A DNA stretch of 64,000 bases. Source: Perilla frutescens. Taxonomy: Eukaryota; Streptophyta; Magnoliopsida; Lamiales; Lamiaceae. The position numbers were made by a program, and so were the translations under genes. Of the stretch, positions 25,413 through 35,800 are shown in pieces (position 1 is the first letter of the stretch; the number at the start of each line of letters is the position of its first letter). Where the stretch lies: contig BRKX01000012.1 of the NCBI GenBank assembly GCA_026008535.1, positions 26,069,848 to 26,133,847 on the forward strand, in the 5' to 3' direction. The notes beneath the pieces were generated by a model that was given only the letters and a program-made list of their open reading frames with translations, ran no database searches and was not told the DNA's origin.

Positions 25413-25526
25413 AATAACTGAGTAGATCGCTGACATTTTCACAAAGCCTCTTAGTGGACAATTCTTCACTCGGTTCCGCACACATGCTGGTTGTGGTTTG
25501 CTTAGCCTCGCTCGAATTGCGAGGGA
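25413..25526 (+). pseudogene. Ale pol, last part, and polypurine tract
   Basis: After the Tork insertion the Ale frame reads TE*IADIFTKPLSGQFF, the usual copia RNase H end, with TAG where glutamine is expected. GCGAGGGA just before the LTR is the likely polypurine tract. The frame stays open for 28 more codons into the 3' LTR. Confidence 0.85.
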
Positions 25527-25795
25527 TGTTGGAAGTGTGCTAGCACATGATGGAGAAAATATGATAAATATGCCACAGAAGTCAAAGATCCTATTGCAAT
25601 CTTCATAAGCAAGTTTGGTACCGTAGCAGTTTTCTTGAGAAAGTTTGGTACTGTTGCAGACTTGAATGGCAAGTTTCAGTTGTATATATAGAACACTACT
25701 ATTAAAAATTAAAGTAGTCTTTTGCCTTGTAATTTCAGCATTATTCAAAGCTTATAATTTTTTCTTCAAAATGTTTCTAATTATGATTTTTATCA
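25527..25795 (+). repeat. 3' LTR of the Ale element
   Basis: It is collinear with 9247-9516, starting TGTTGGAAGTG and ending TTTTTATCA. It is followed by CTCTT. Confidence 0.92.
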
Positions 25796-25891
25796 CTCTT
25801 CCTTCGAGTTATTTTTTTAATAACAATAATAATTGATTATTGACGATCTAAACTAAACTCAACAAAAAATAGGATATCAAATTTCATCATA

Positions 25892-27577
25892 TCTATATAT
25901 ATATATATATTAAAACAAAGTTGTGAAGCTGCAGTTTCCCTCCCAAAAATCCCGCCCAAAAATGTCTTTTCAGAATTCTCATGCAAAAATATTTTTATAA
26001 TTAATCAATTTCTGAAAATTCTTTATTTAAGCAAAATATTTTTATTAGGTGTAAAAGCTGCTTCTCTCCATACTATTTTTGAAAATTCTTTATTTAAGCA
26101 AAATATTTTTATTAGGTGTAAAAGATGATTCTCTCCCTACTTTAGTTGTTGCACAGAAAACGAAGCAAGTTGAAATTCAAAATCATAAAATTGGGAGCCA
26201 ATCTATTTTTTGCTTATAAGACTACTTCGTTTCTCTTTTTTTTCATTCTCATTTTGTTGTTATGTTTTCTATTTTTTGTGAACTTATTTGTGTTCTGTGT
26301 TTTTTGCATTACTTAATTATACTCATCAATTTTATTATACAAAATATATTACAAGCTTTCCATAATTGCAAATTGAAAATTTGATTGTGCTCTTTTTTGT
26401 GCAGATTGACAAACACTATCCATCTAATATCATTTATGCTTTGAAGCTCTAAGTTGGTTTGAAGACAAGAGTTTCTGAGTTCCTCAAATCTCAAGTTCCT
26501 GAAACATAAAAAGTTCACCATAAATTTACAAATCCAGAAAGTTTGCGGTATAATTTATTTCTATTATATACCAAAAATATTTTTATTTTTATTTTTATAC
26601 CTTTTATATTGTCTGATTTCATGTTCTTTCATGCTGGAATTCTTATATAAAATATACAAACTTGAATATCATGTCAATCCCATATCTTTTCATTACATTA
26701 ACACAATAAATGTAATCAGACCAAATATTATATAAGTGTAAACAGACAGAAAAACTACAGCACATTTATAAATATTTTGTATATTTTTTTCTTCCACGTG
26801 ACGAAGTATTGTACATTTTGTTTGTATTGTGTACTCAAATGTATTTTGCATGCATCAATTATATAATGTAGTAGGACACTTTATAATTGTTCATTGAGAT
26901 TTTTAATTCATTTATTGATATTTTGGTGCGCTGGTTGATTAGTTTGATAGTTTAGAGTAATATAGAATTTTGAATTCAATTAACAAATTCAAAAATACAA
27001 TATATAATTTATAATTTTTGTTCATCCTCATCAAACTTTCAATTTTTTTAACACTCCCCCATCTCAATTAAAAATATTTATGAAAATAAGATATTAAAGT
27101 TAAACTTCCAATATATCCCTATTTAAGATTTATGACTTCAAGAAAATTAAATGTTTTTTTTTTAATTTTCAAGACCTAACCATATTGTATTTATACATTA
27201 CCATAAAAATTAATACTACTTATAGTAATAAGACTATATAATTGGGGTCGAAGATATAAAAAATAGTAATAGAAACTATATAATTGAAACGTGGTGAGTA
27301 ATTTTATTTTTGTTATATATGCCCTAATTTTTTTGATTTTTTTTCAATGCTCAATATTTGATTGTTTTTAATAATTAGATACACTTGACCCAATCCGCAT
27401 CTAATTTCATGTTTAAAAAATTTGTAATACAATGAAAGAAATATTATATATAAAATAGATAATTATAATAAAAAATTTCAAACATAAGATGAGATATATT
27501 GGATGTGACACCGATTGTGGACTATATAACATTATACCGATCGGCAGTCACCACGCAACGCGCGGGTGAAATACTAG
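25892..27577 (+). mobile_element. Non-autonomous Helitron
   Basis: The left end is TCTATATATATATATATATT followed by AAAACAAAG, a common plant Helitron start, placed after a host A. The right end is CCACGCAACGCGCGGG, a short imperfect hairpin, then TGAAATACTAG with a host T. This fits insertion between A and T and the CTAG terminus. There is no Rep/helicase. The interior is AT-rich with a 67-bp tandem duplication. The stem mismatch (A where G would pair) is what a CpG deamination would give. Confidence 0.75.
26014..26147. repeat. 67-bp tandem duplication inside the Helitron
   Basis: GAAAATTCTTTATTTAAGCA starts at 26014 and again at 26081. The match continues through AGGTGTAAAAG and TCTCTCC with few differences. 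Confidence 0.85.
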
Positions 27578-27598
27578 TATTTACAATACATATGATAT

Positions 27599-27599
<1 letters not shown>

Positions 27600-27652
<53 letters not shown>
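27600..27652. repeat. AAT microsatellite
   Basis: About 17 uninterrupted AAT units lie just outside the Helitron 3' end. Confidence 0.95.
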
Positions 27653-27655
<3 letters not shown>

Positions 27656-27729
27656 TAAAGTATGAGAAGTTCATAAGAGCCCATTTCTGTTACAAGCTCA
27701 GCAGACCAACTAAAATCTTTCATAGCACG

Positions 27730-28069
27730 TTTGGTGTTGTATTCCCTATTGCATATTTGATTATTTTAATTTTTTTCATTTTTTTTTCTTTGATATCAAT
27801 TTCTTATACTTTAATTTTATTATACACCTATTATTTAGTATTCATCATACCTAATTATAATTTTTTTGTATTTAATTTTAAATTTTTAGTTATTAATTGA
27901 ATATTTGAAAAATTAAATACTAAAAAATTATATTAAATTCCAATTGGGTAGGATGAATCCTAAATAACAAGTGTAAAATTAAATCAAAGCATAATAAATT
28001 GAAATAAAAGAAAAGGATTGAAAAAAAAAATTAAAAAAATCGAGTGTGCAATAGAAAATGCAACACTAA
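27730..28069. mobile_element. Fold-back MITE with arms of about 170 bp
   Basis: The left half from TTTGGTGTTGTATTCCC is inversely repeated by the right half ending AATGCAACACTAAA. The two arms pair along almost the whole 340 bp with no real loop. No coding capacity is seen. A target duplication could not be fixed, so the superfamily is open. Confidence 0.7.
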
Positions 28070-28361
28070 ATGTAAAATGGACGATTTCATACGTGGGCAG
28101 ACCAATAGACAATAAGATGAAGTGTCAAAATGTTTGAGCAGAACTGTGCAACTACACAATTCCTGGTAAATTAACCACAACAATACAACTGGGGTTGAGC
28201 TACAAAGAAGAAACGAAATTGAGAGCTAGTAAACTAGCAGATGCAAGCAAACAACATCCTTCTAATTTATGACTTCATGATTTTATCGCCATTTTTTTAT
28301 TTTATTTTTTGTTACTTTCAATATATTTGATACTCGGCAATCTATGGAAGAAGATTGTGGA

Positions 28362-30610
28362 TTACTCGTGTGGTGCTCCAGTTAGTGCTGCACCTTCATC
28401 TTCGGCATCAAATTCTTGTTCCACTCCCTTGACCTCAGGAACATAATGCATTAGCATATTCTCTATGCCAGATTTCAGAGTGACAGAAGAGCTGGGGCAT
28501 CCACTACAGGCTCCTTGCATTCGTAACTTTACTATTCCGGTGTCTGGATCGAACCCTACATACTCAATGTCTCCACCATCATCTTGTACTGCTGGGCGGA
28601 TTCGAGTTTCTAGTAACTCTTTGATCATGGCAACAGTTTCTGAATCATCTTCTTGGATAGCTGTGTCCATAGAAGATGCAGTAGCTGAATCCAAGATCAA
28701 TGGCTGCCCGGATGAATAGAAATCCATGATTGCCGCAAAGACTTGAGGTTTCACCAAATCCCATGAGATCTCATCTGACTTTGTAATGGTAACAAAATCT
28801 GATCCAAAGAAGACCCTGGTAATTCCTGCACAGTCGAGAGTAAGTTTAAATGAATCATTGATCTGAAAATTATTGGAATTTGAATTTCTAAATATACTAA
28901 TATTGTTTATCACATGACTGTAGCTCAGATAAATGATACTGCAGACAGCTCCAATGAAGACGTTCTCATAATACTGAGATAAGTATTAGAAATAATAGTC
29001 TTACTACCCAACCCATTAGTGACATATTTTTTTTCTTTATTACGCTCCATGAACCACCTCCTTTCTACAGGCAATGCAATTCCAATCTCTTCTACACTCT
29101 TTACATTAGAATCCCTTACAGATAACAAATTACTTTGAAACTCACATCCCCGGCTCATATTAACCTTTCACTCATCTTCCAACAATCACGTTTTGTAATC
29201 TCTTCTCCTACATAAAATCAACTGCAAGGTTTCTGCTTTTGACTCCATAAAAGGGGTAGACCTTAGAAGGCGCTAGCTTTCATTCCAATGAATATGAGTG
29301 CCCTAAATTTTGAAACAACTGCCATACATACTTGAACTCGTAATATTATGCCAAATACGAGTCAGCTACCTGAGACCTGAGTAGTCCCCAAACGGGAAAA
29401 CCCAGCTTGAGAGTTTTTTGCTTAATGTAATCAAAGGCTAATTAGCGATTCATTAATTGTAGTTATATATCCAAAATCAGGCCAAACTGAAATTATCTGC
29501 CAAAATCTTCCTATAACAAAATGTGCCTTGACTGCATATTTTCTCTCTCTCCGATCTTTAGATTTGACTACAAGCCTGAGGCAGAACCTAGTCCTATAAC
29601 TACAAGGCTCAGATCAAATCTCAGTCCATCATGTGTTGCTACTAGCACATGCTTCAAGGTCCACTAGCTATCCTACCTGCTTACAAGAAAGGCTGGCAAC
29701 TACCAAGAATTGCTATATCTCAACACTTCATTCGGGGAGTGATGAAAATGCCTACCATCGATTCCAAAAAGACTCTTCGCCAGTGGCGAACTCATTGCAG
29801 AACGCGCATTAGGAAAGTCGGCACTCCCTGACTCCATAACTTGCTTCCCAGGATGGAACATCAGCGAGGCCGGATTAGGAGTCGATTGTGTTTGTATAAA
29901 CATGCTCCTCCTCTGCCCTGCCATATCCAATTTTGCAACTGTTTAGCAAAACATAACATTTTCCAATATGCTAGTTTCAATAACTCTCGTTCGTAAGGGG
30001 CTGGGGAAAGCTTGAACCCAATTCCTACAGTGATAAATATGAGCGCAACCGCGACTCAACGTGCAAATCATAGAACAACAGAAATCTACTGCTACATGAA
30101 GCAATTCGCATACGACAGAAGTCTAAGAGATAGTGCATACAAATGAAACTCATTAATCACATAAAAAAATTTCAAATTTATGCAAACGGACTACTTATCA
30201 CTTATCAGCGTAAACAAACACAAATATCATGTCAAAAGGACAAATTTCAGCACTCAATCATAAACATTAAAAAAAAAAAAACCAAACAAAAAATTAACCT
30301 AGTTCGCGTTAACAATTTCTCAAAAATCCCGCCATTAAAACACATGGAAATCGAATTAAGGCGACAATAACAAAAGGCGCTCCGAATAGCTGAATAGACC
30401 TTGAAAATGATTCGTGAAGCGTAGAGAAGACTTCAACAGGTTAAATTCCGATAAAGAACTCGAAGATGACGAAGCAGAAGAGAAAATGAATCGGCGGAAT
30501 GCGTCTGCCCCGTTAGCCGGATTTTGAGAATTTAAGGGTTTCGATAGTAATCCGCCATTGCTACTGCTCAGGAAAATTGCTCGATTCGTCAGCCTTCCCC
30601 AGTTTCTCAT
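28362..30610 (-). CDS. NifU-like iron-sulfur cluster carrier, mitochondrial (NFU4/NFU5 type)
   Basis: Late-acting scaffold or carrier that passes 4Fe-4S clusters to mitochondrial apoproteins. Three exons with GT-AG junctions were traced: 30610-30400, 29917-29756 and 28825-28362, giving 278 residues, close to what I recall for Arabidopsis NFU4 and NFU5. The start is the first ATG in frame (MRNWGRLTNRAIF); residues 1-70 are basic and serine-rich, as expected of a mitochondrial presequence. The Nfu N-terminal domain begins with MFIQTQSTPNPASLMF (residues 76-91). The C-terminal NifU domain has the cluster-binding CSGC at residues 231-234, within MQGACSGCPSSSVTLKSG. The exon 2 acceptor could instead lie about 20 bases upstream, adding seven residues. 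No defects were seen. Confidence 0.94.
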
Positions 30611-30952
30611 TGTTAACCGAGCGAATTTTGCTCTCACTTTCAGCAGAAATTCCGAGTTCTCTCGAGGGAAGAGGAGGCGATTCTCAGTTTCCGGCGGTCG
30701 CGTTTGGCGCTGCCGCCGCTGTTCTGTAATGTTTGCTTTGAACCGAAGTTTTGGGAAAACTGACGCCGCCTTTATAAATTATTCGTATATATATTTATTA
30801 GCCTTTATCAACAATAACCATTCTTACCATAAATAAATAAATAAAATTATTCTTTTATCACAAAAATATTGTCCTAAGAAAACAATATAGTATAACTGAT
30901 TTAAATTTTGTATATAACAAAATATAAATTCGTACTAACACTATTTAGTTAG
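30611..30952 (-). promoter_or_regulatory. 5' UTR and short promoter of the NFU gene
   Basis: Only about 340 bp separate the NFU start codon from an LTR-like repeat at 30953. The proximal 130 bp are GC-rich leader sequence; the rest is AT-rich. A clear TATA box was not assigned. Confidence 0.5.
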
Positions 30953-31493
30953 TGTAGATATATCTAGAAATCTGCAATTATCGATCTAGTAAAAAGCAAC
31001 GACCTATTTGTGAAACAGAAACAAAAAGAACATAGTAAGAACCAAAAATCGTCGGGGGTGATGATCATTGGGCCTCCGACGCTCAAGTCGAGAAAAGAAT
31101 GAAAGTATAATGCGGTAAAATACGGAATAAATGAATAAACGGTGAGAACTTCGTCTGCGGTTAGATCGTCAGTGATAGATCAAACTAGGAAAATACGGTG
31201 TTCAATATGTTATAGGATAGATGGTGAAACTCATATGTACATCTGCGAAGTCGCCGAATGAGGAAAATGACCTCCTTTTACAGGCGGAGGTAGCAGTTAG
31301 GGTTCATGCGGATCGGGGAGGCTGTTGAAGAACGTGCCGACTCCTCTGAACCCGTCAACCCTTCCGGATAAAGCGGAACTGCCAACATTCATTCAAATTT
31401 CAATTTGAACGGTTATCTATTTGAAAACTAGTTGAATGACGACGTTCAACCTTCTTGGGCCAGCGTAGTGGGTTGATAAAAATGACCACTACA
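30953..31493 (-). repeat. LTR, probably solo, of a Tat-like family, flanked by GTTAG
   Basis: 541 bp, starting TGTAGAT and ending CCACTACA on the plus strand, with GTTAG directly on both sides (30948-30952 and 31494-31498). It is collinear over its full length with 56173-56713, also 541 bp, at roughly 80% identity by eye. It contains the GGCCTCCGACGCTCAAGTC motif shared by other LTR-like pieces here. No polypurine tract adjoins it, which favours a solo LTR over the end of a complete element. Confidence 0.7.
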
Positions 31494-31498
31494 GTTAG

Positions 31499-31749
31499 CT
31501 CTTTATTGTCTAAGTTCCAGCATGGGAGTTGGGCAATGAATCGAAATGTAAACAAAAGCATACGACGTTCGATGCAAGATCAAACGCTGGTGCCTGAAGA
31601 AAAATAAAAAATGAACGTCCCAAGACATGAAAATAATCCTGGAGGACAAACGTCGAATCTTTGAGCGCAAGCTATAAGGTAAGATGATTGAGGCTTTGAA
31701 CGCAAACCATAAGGTCGAACACTGAAACCCTGAATGTGGGCTATGAAGC
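31499..31749. repeat. Degenerate tandem repeat of about 37 bp, left of the gypsy insertion
   Basis: Units resembling CTTTGAACGCAAACCATAAGG recur near 31652, 31689 and 31727. The series continues at 39715-39780 on the other side of the 7.9-kb element. The first 150 bp have no recognisable content. Confidence 0.5.
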
Positions 31750-32812
31750 TGATGTGACCCGGACAATGAATCCAAGACACGGGATATACGCACGCGGAAG
31801 ACTCAAGGACTCGAACAACGTCAGCTAAAAACGATGGATACAATCCGACTCAAAATTGAACTAAAACTTACTAGGATACGTAGAAACGAACAAGGACTCG
31901 ATGAGAACACGTAGGACAGCTTGGGGACGGCGGGAACACGGCGGTGACGGCGGCGGAAGTCGTCGGAGTTAAGGTTGATGGCGGCGGCGATGTGTAGTGA
32001 AGAATAGGCTAGGATTGGCGAACCCGTGTTGTAAACCCAAGCGCACATGTCTAACTTCTCCGGATAGCAATTCTCCCAAGTACTCGAAAATACCCTGAAG
32101 AACTTGAATAAGACTATTGATTTGCTAGAACAATAGAATGTTTGTAAAGTTGATCAACCAAAGGATCTGGAGACAAAAGGAGGAAAATTCTTAAACTATT
32201 GCAATTGTCTAACTTAACAATGTCATAATGTACTCCTATTTATAATAATAGCTATGATCGAAATCTGGGGCCTTTAGATGTGATAAGACCGATCCTATAG
32301 TAGTCCTAATCAAACTAGGATTGTTTTCTTAATCAAAATCTGTTTTTAAGGAAAGAATCAAAAGATACCAAAAATAAAATAACAAAAATCTAACTAGATA
32401 AAGATAAATCCCAAATTGACTTGGGCCTTCAAAATCTCGCCACTTTTGGACCTTAATACACACGACATGGGCTGCATTAATTTGTGGCCCATGTTTTGAT
32501 TTAATTCTTACCACCTTTGCATGAAAAACAATCATCTCTCGGTTTCCCATGCAAACGCGTATAACTCTTCATGCACACGTCCAAATGGCGTCATTCTTTT
32601 TCTCACGTCTTCATGCTTACTTCTTCTTCATCAATAGATAGCATGTTGACCAATCTCGGGCTGCACTTTATCTCTTCTTCTTGCAGTTCGAATTTACAGC
32701 TTGTAAATAAGTTTGCAACTTCTTTGCTCGTAAACGCGTCATAGGACCTTTGAATTGCAGCTCCGGATCATCCTCTTTATTTCCATGCTCGATCTCATGC
32801 TCAATCTCATCA
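31750..32812 (-). repeat. 3' LTR of the CRM-like element
   Basis: On the plus strand it runs TGATGTGACCCGG to ATCTCATCA. It carries a duplicated GAGATTGAGCAT-type 12-mer at the U3 start that the other LTR lacks, and overlaps the end of pol. Confidence 0.92.
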
Positions 32813-35800
32813 TTCTCCCCCTGCTGAAAAGAATTCATCCTTAAATTATTGGACTCTTCATCATCGAACTCATCATCTGCAGTAAAGTGAGATAAATCAA
32901 CAACGTTGAATGTAGATGAACACTTATACTCACCGGGTAAATCAATGCGATATGCATTGTCATTGACTCGACTCAACACGGTGAATGGTCCATCTCCTCT
33001 AGGCATTAATTTTGATTTCCTCAGATTAGGAAACCGTCCAGGACTCAGATGAATCCAAACGCGATCTCCGGGCTAGAAAATTATTGGTTTGCGCCGTTTG
33101 TTCTTTTGAACAGCAGTGCGTGCGCCAACGGCCTCAATGCGCATACGTACTTTGTCATGCATCTCCTTCACTTGTTCCGTTCTTCTTGTACCTTTAACAC
33201 TTGTTAGATGCTCAGCAGGTAAAGGTAACAGATCAGTAGGCGTTAGCGGATTAAAACCATAAACAACTTCAAATGGGGACATGTTGGTAGATGAATGCAC
33301 AACTCGATTGTAAGCAAATTCAGCATATGTCAAACAATCTTCCCATGATTTCAAGTTGTTTTTAACTAAAGAACGCAGCAAAGTACCTAAAGTTCTATTC
33401 ACGACTTCAGTTTGACCATCCGTTTGAGGATGACATGCAGTAGAGAAAAGCAACTTGGTACCTAGCTTCCTCCAAAGTACACGCCAAAAATGTGCTAAGA
33501 ACTTAGAATCCCTATCACTAACAATAGTTTTAGGTATTCCATGTAAACACACAACATGAATAAAGAACGAGTTGGCAATGTGTACAGCATCATCGGTTTT
33601 CCTACATGCAATGAAATGAGCCATCTTGAAAAACCTATCAACTACAACGAATATAAAATCTCGACCAGACCTAGACCGTGGTAAACCAAGTATGAAATCC
33701 ATAGATAAATCAATCCACGGGGAAGACAGGCTGGTAGAGGCGTGTAAAGACCGAATGGGTGTGATGTAGATTTCGACTTTCTACATGTAATGCATCTACT
33801 ACACACATTCTCAACATCATGCTTCATACGTGGCCAAAAAAAATGTTCATGCAGCAAGTTTAACGTTTTAGACACACCAAAGTGACCCATTAAACCTCCC
33901 GCATGCGACTCTAAAACGAACAACTCACGCATAGAAGACTTAGGTATGCATAATTGTGAACCCTTGAAAAAAAACCCCTCATGCACGAAAAATCCATCAT
34001 ATAATCAAGATTTTGAGCAACATGCAGCATATATAGGTACGAAAAACTCATTACACGCATATAACTCCTTAATTGCATCAAATCCCAACATCTTAGCATG
34101 CATAAGGTTCAAGAGAACGTACCTTCGTGACAACGCATCAGCAACGACATTTTCAGCGCCCTTTTTGTACTTGATGATGTACGGAAAGGACTCGATAAAC
34201 TCTACCCATCGTGCGTGCCGCTTGTTCAGATTTTGCTGGTCTTTCAAATGCTTCAAACTCTCGTGATCCATGTGAATCACGAACTCTTTAGGTCACAAAT
34301 AGTGTTGCCATGTCTCTAAAGCTCTCTTGAGTGCGTACAGCTCCTTGTCATATGTGGAATAACGAAGGGCTGCATCGTGGAGCTTTTCACTGAAATAGGC
34401 GACTGGACGCCGTTCCTGCATCAAAACATCACCAATCCCTTTGCCCGAGGCATCACATTCAATCTCAAAAGTTTTATTAAAGTCCAGAAGAGCAAGAACA
34501 GGCGCATTACACAAACAAGATTTCAAGGTGTTAAACACATGCTCTTGAATAGGACCCCATTCAAACTTTCAATCTTTCTTGCTTAACTCCATAAGCGGCG
34601 CAACAATGCTGGAGAAATCGCGCACAAAGCAGCGATAAAAGCCAGCAAGGCCATGGAAAGATCGCACATCACTTGCGGATTTAGGAGTTGGCCATTCCTC
34701 AATCGCTTTGATTTTGGAATGGTCTACTTCTATAATACGCTCACTCACAACAAAGCCTAGAAAAATGACTTCGTTCATGCAAAAAGAACACTTAGACAGG
34801 TTGCCATAAAGTTTTGAATCCCTAAGAATCTCAAACACATGTCTAAGGTGCTGCATATGTGTGTGCATTGTGTCAATATTGATCAGAATGTCATCAAAAT
34901 ACACAACAACATATTTTCCAATTACTTCACGTAAAACATGATTCATGAGACGCATAAACGTGCTTGGTGCATTGGTGAGACCAAAAGGCATAACAAGCCA
35001 TTCATACAAACCATGCTTTGTTTTAAATGCAGTTTTCCATTCATCACATTCTTCAATACGAACTTGAAAGTAACCAGAACGCAAATTAATTTTAGAAAAG
35101 ACACACGAACCAGACAACTCATCAAGCATATTATCTAATATAGGGATGGGAAAATGATACTTTACCGTGATTTTGTTGATTGCTCTACAATCCATGCACA
35201 TACGCTATTCGTTGTTATTCTTCGGCACTAAGATCACAGGAACGGCGCACGGGCTGAGGCTTTCACGAATTTGCTTCTTCTCCAACAGCTCTTTGACTTA
35301 CCTATCAATCTCCTTAGTCTCGTTGGGAGATGTCCTATAGGCTGGTCGGTTGGGTAGCACTGCTCCGGGGACGAAATCGATCTGATGTTCGATCCCTCAA
35401 ACTGGTGGAAGTCCGCCGGGTATTTTCTCAGGAAAAAGGTCCTTAAACTCGTCAAGTAAGGGCTGCATATCACTAGGAAACACATTCATTAGTAGCATTG
35501 CTCTTAAATGTGAGTAGGACAAGAAGCATACATGCTTTGACGGCTTTCTGAACTCCTTTCACTGAAATAAACAAGCTCTTCATGTGAGGCTTGCTAGCAT
35601 TCGATTCAGTCTCCTTTCCCACAGCTAAAGAGTCCGAAGGAGGTGATTTGGAGGGGGTAGGGACGGCGGTAGGGGGCTGTTCGGTCATGGGAGCTGCGAT
35701 CGTGGCCTTCGGGGCCCGTTTTGCGGCTGCTTGCTTCGCCTTCTCCTCTTTGAATCTCTCCTGCATGTGTTGCTGATCCATAGCAATGGCTTTAGGTGGT

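Larger units (their letters stand above)
9247..25795 (+). mobile_element. Ale-type Ty1/copia retrotransposon split by two nested insertions
   Basis: Two LTRs of about 270 bp (9247-9516 and 25527-25795), both starting TGTTGGAAGTG and ending TTTTTATCA, bracket a copia order of gag, protease, integrase, reverse transcriptase and RNase H. Removing the Tekay insertion (13291-18840 plus its TCAAT duplication) and the Tork insertion (19335-25412 plus its AATAA duplication) leaves about 4.9 kb, which I recall as usual for the Ale lineage. Flanks CTATT and CTCTT are a target duplication with one mismatch. The coding region is full of stops and frameshifts, so the element is dead. Confidence 0.9.

Noticed and set aside
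27499..27900. 133-codon plus-strand frame with a poly-asparagine run
   Set aside because: It crosses the Helitron end, the AAT microsatellite and the fold-back MITE; the asparagines are the microsatellite.
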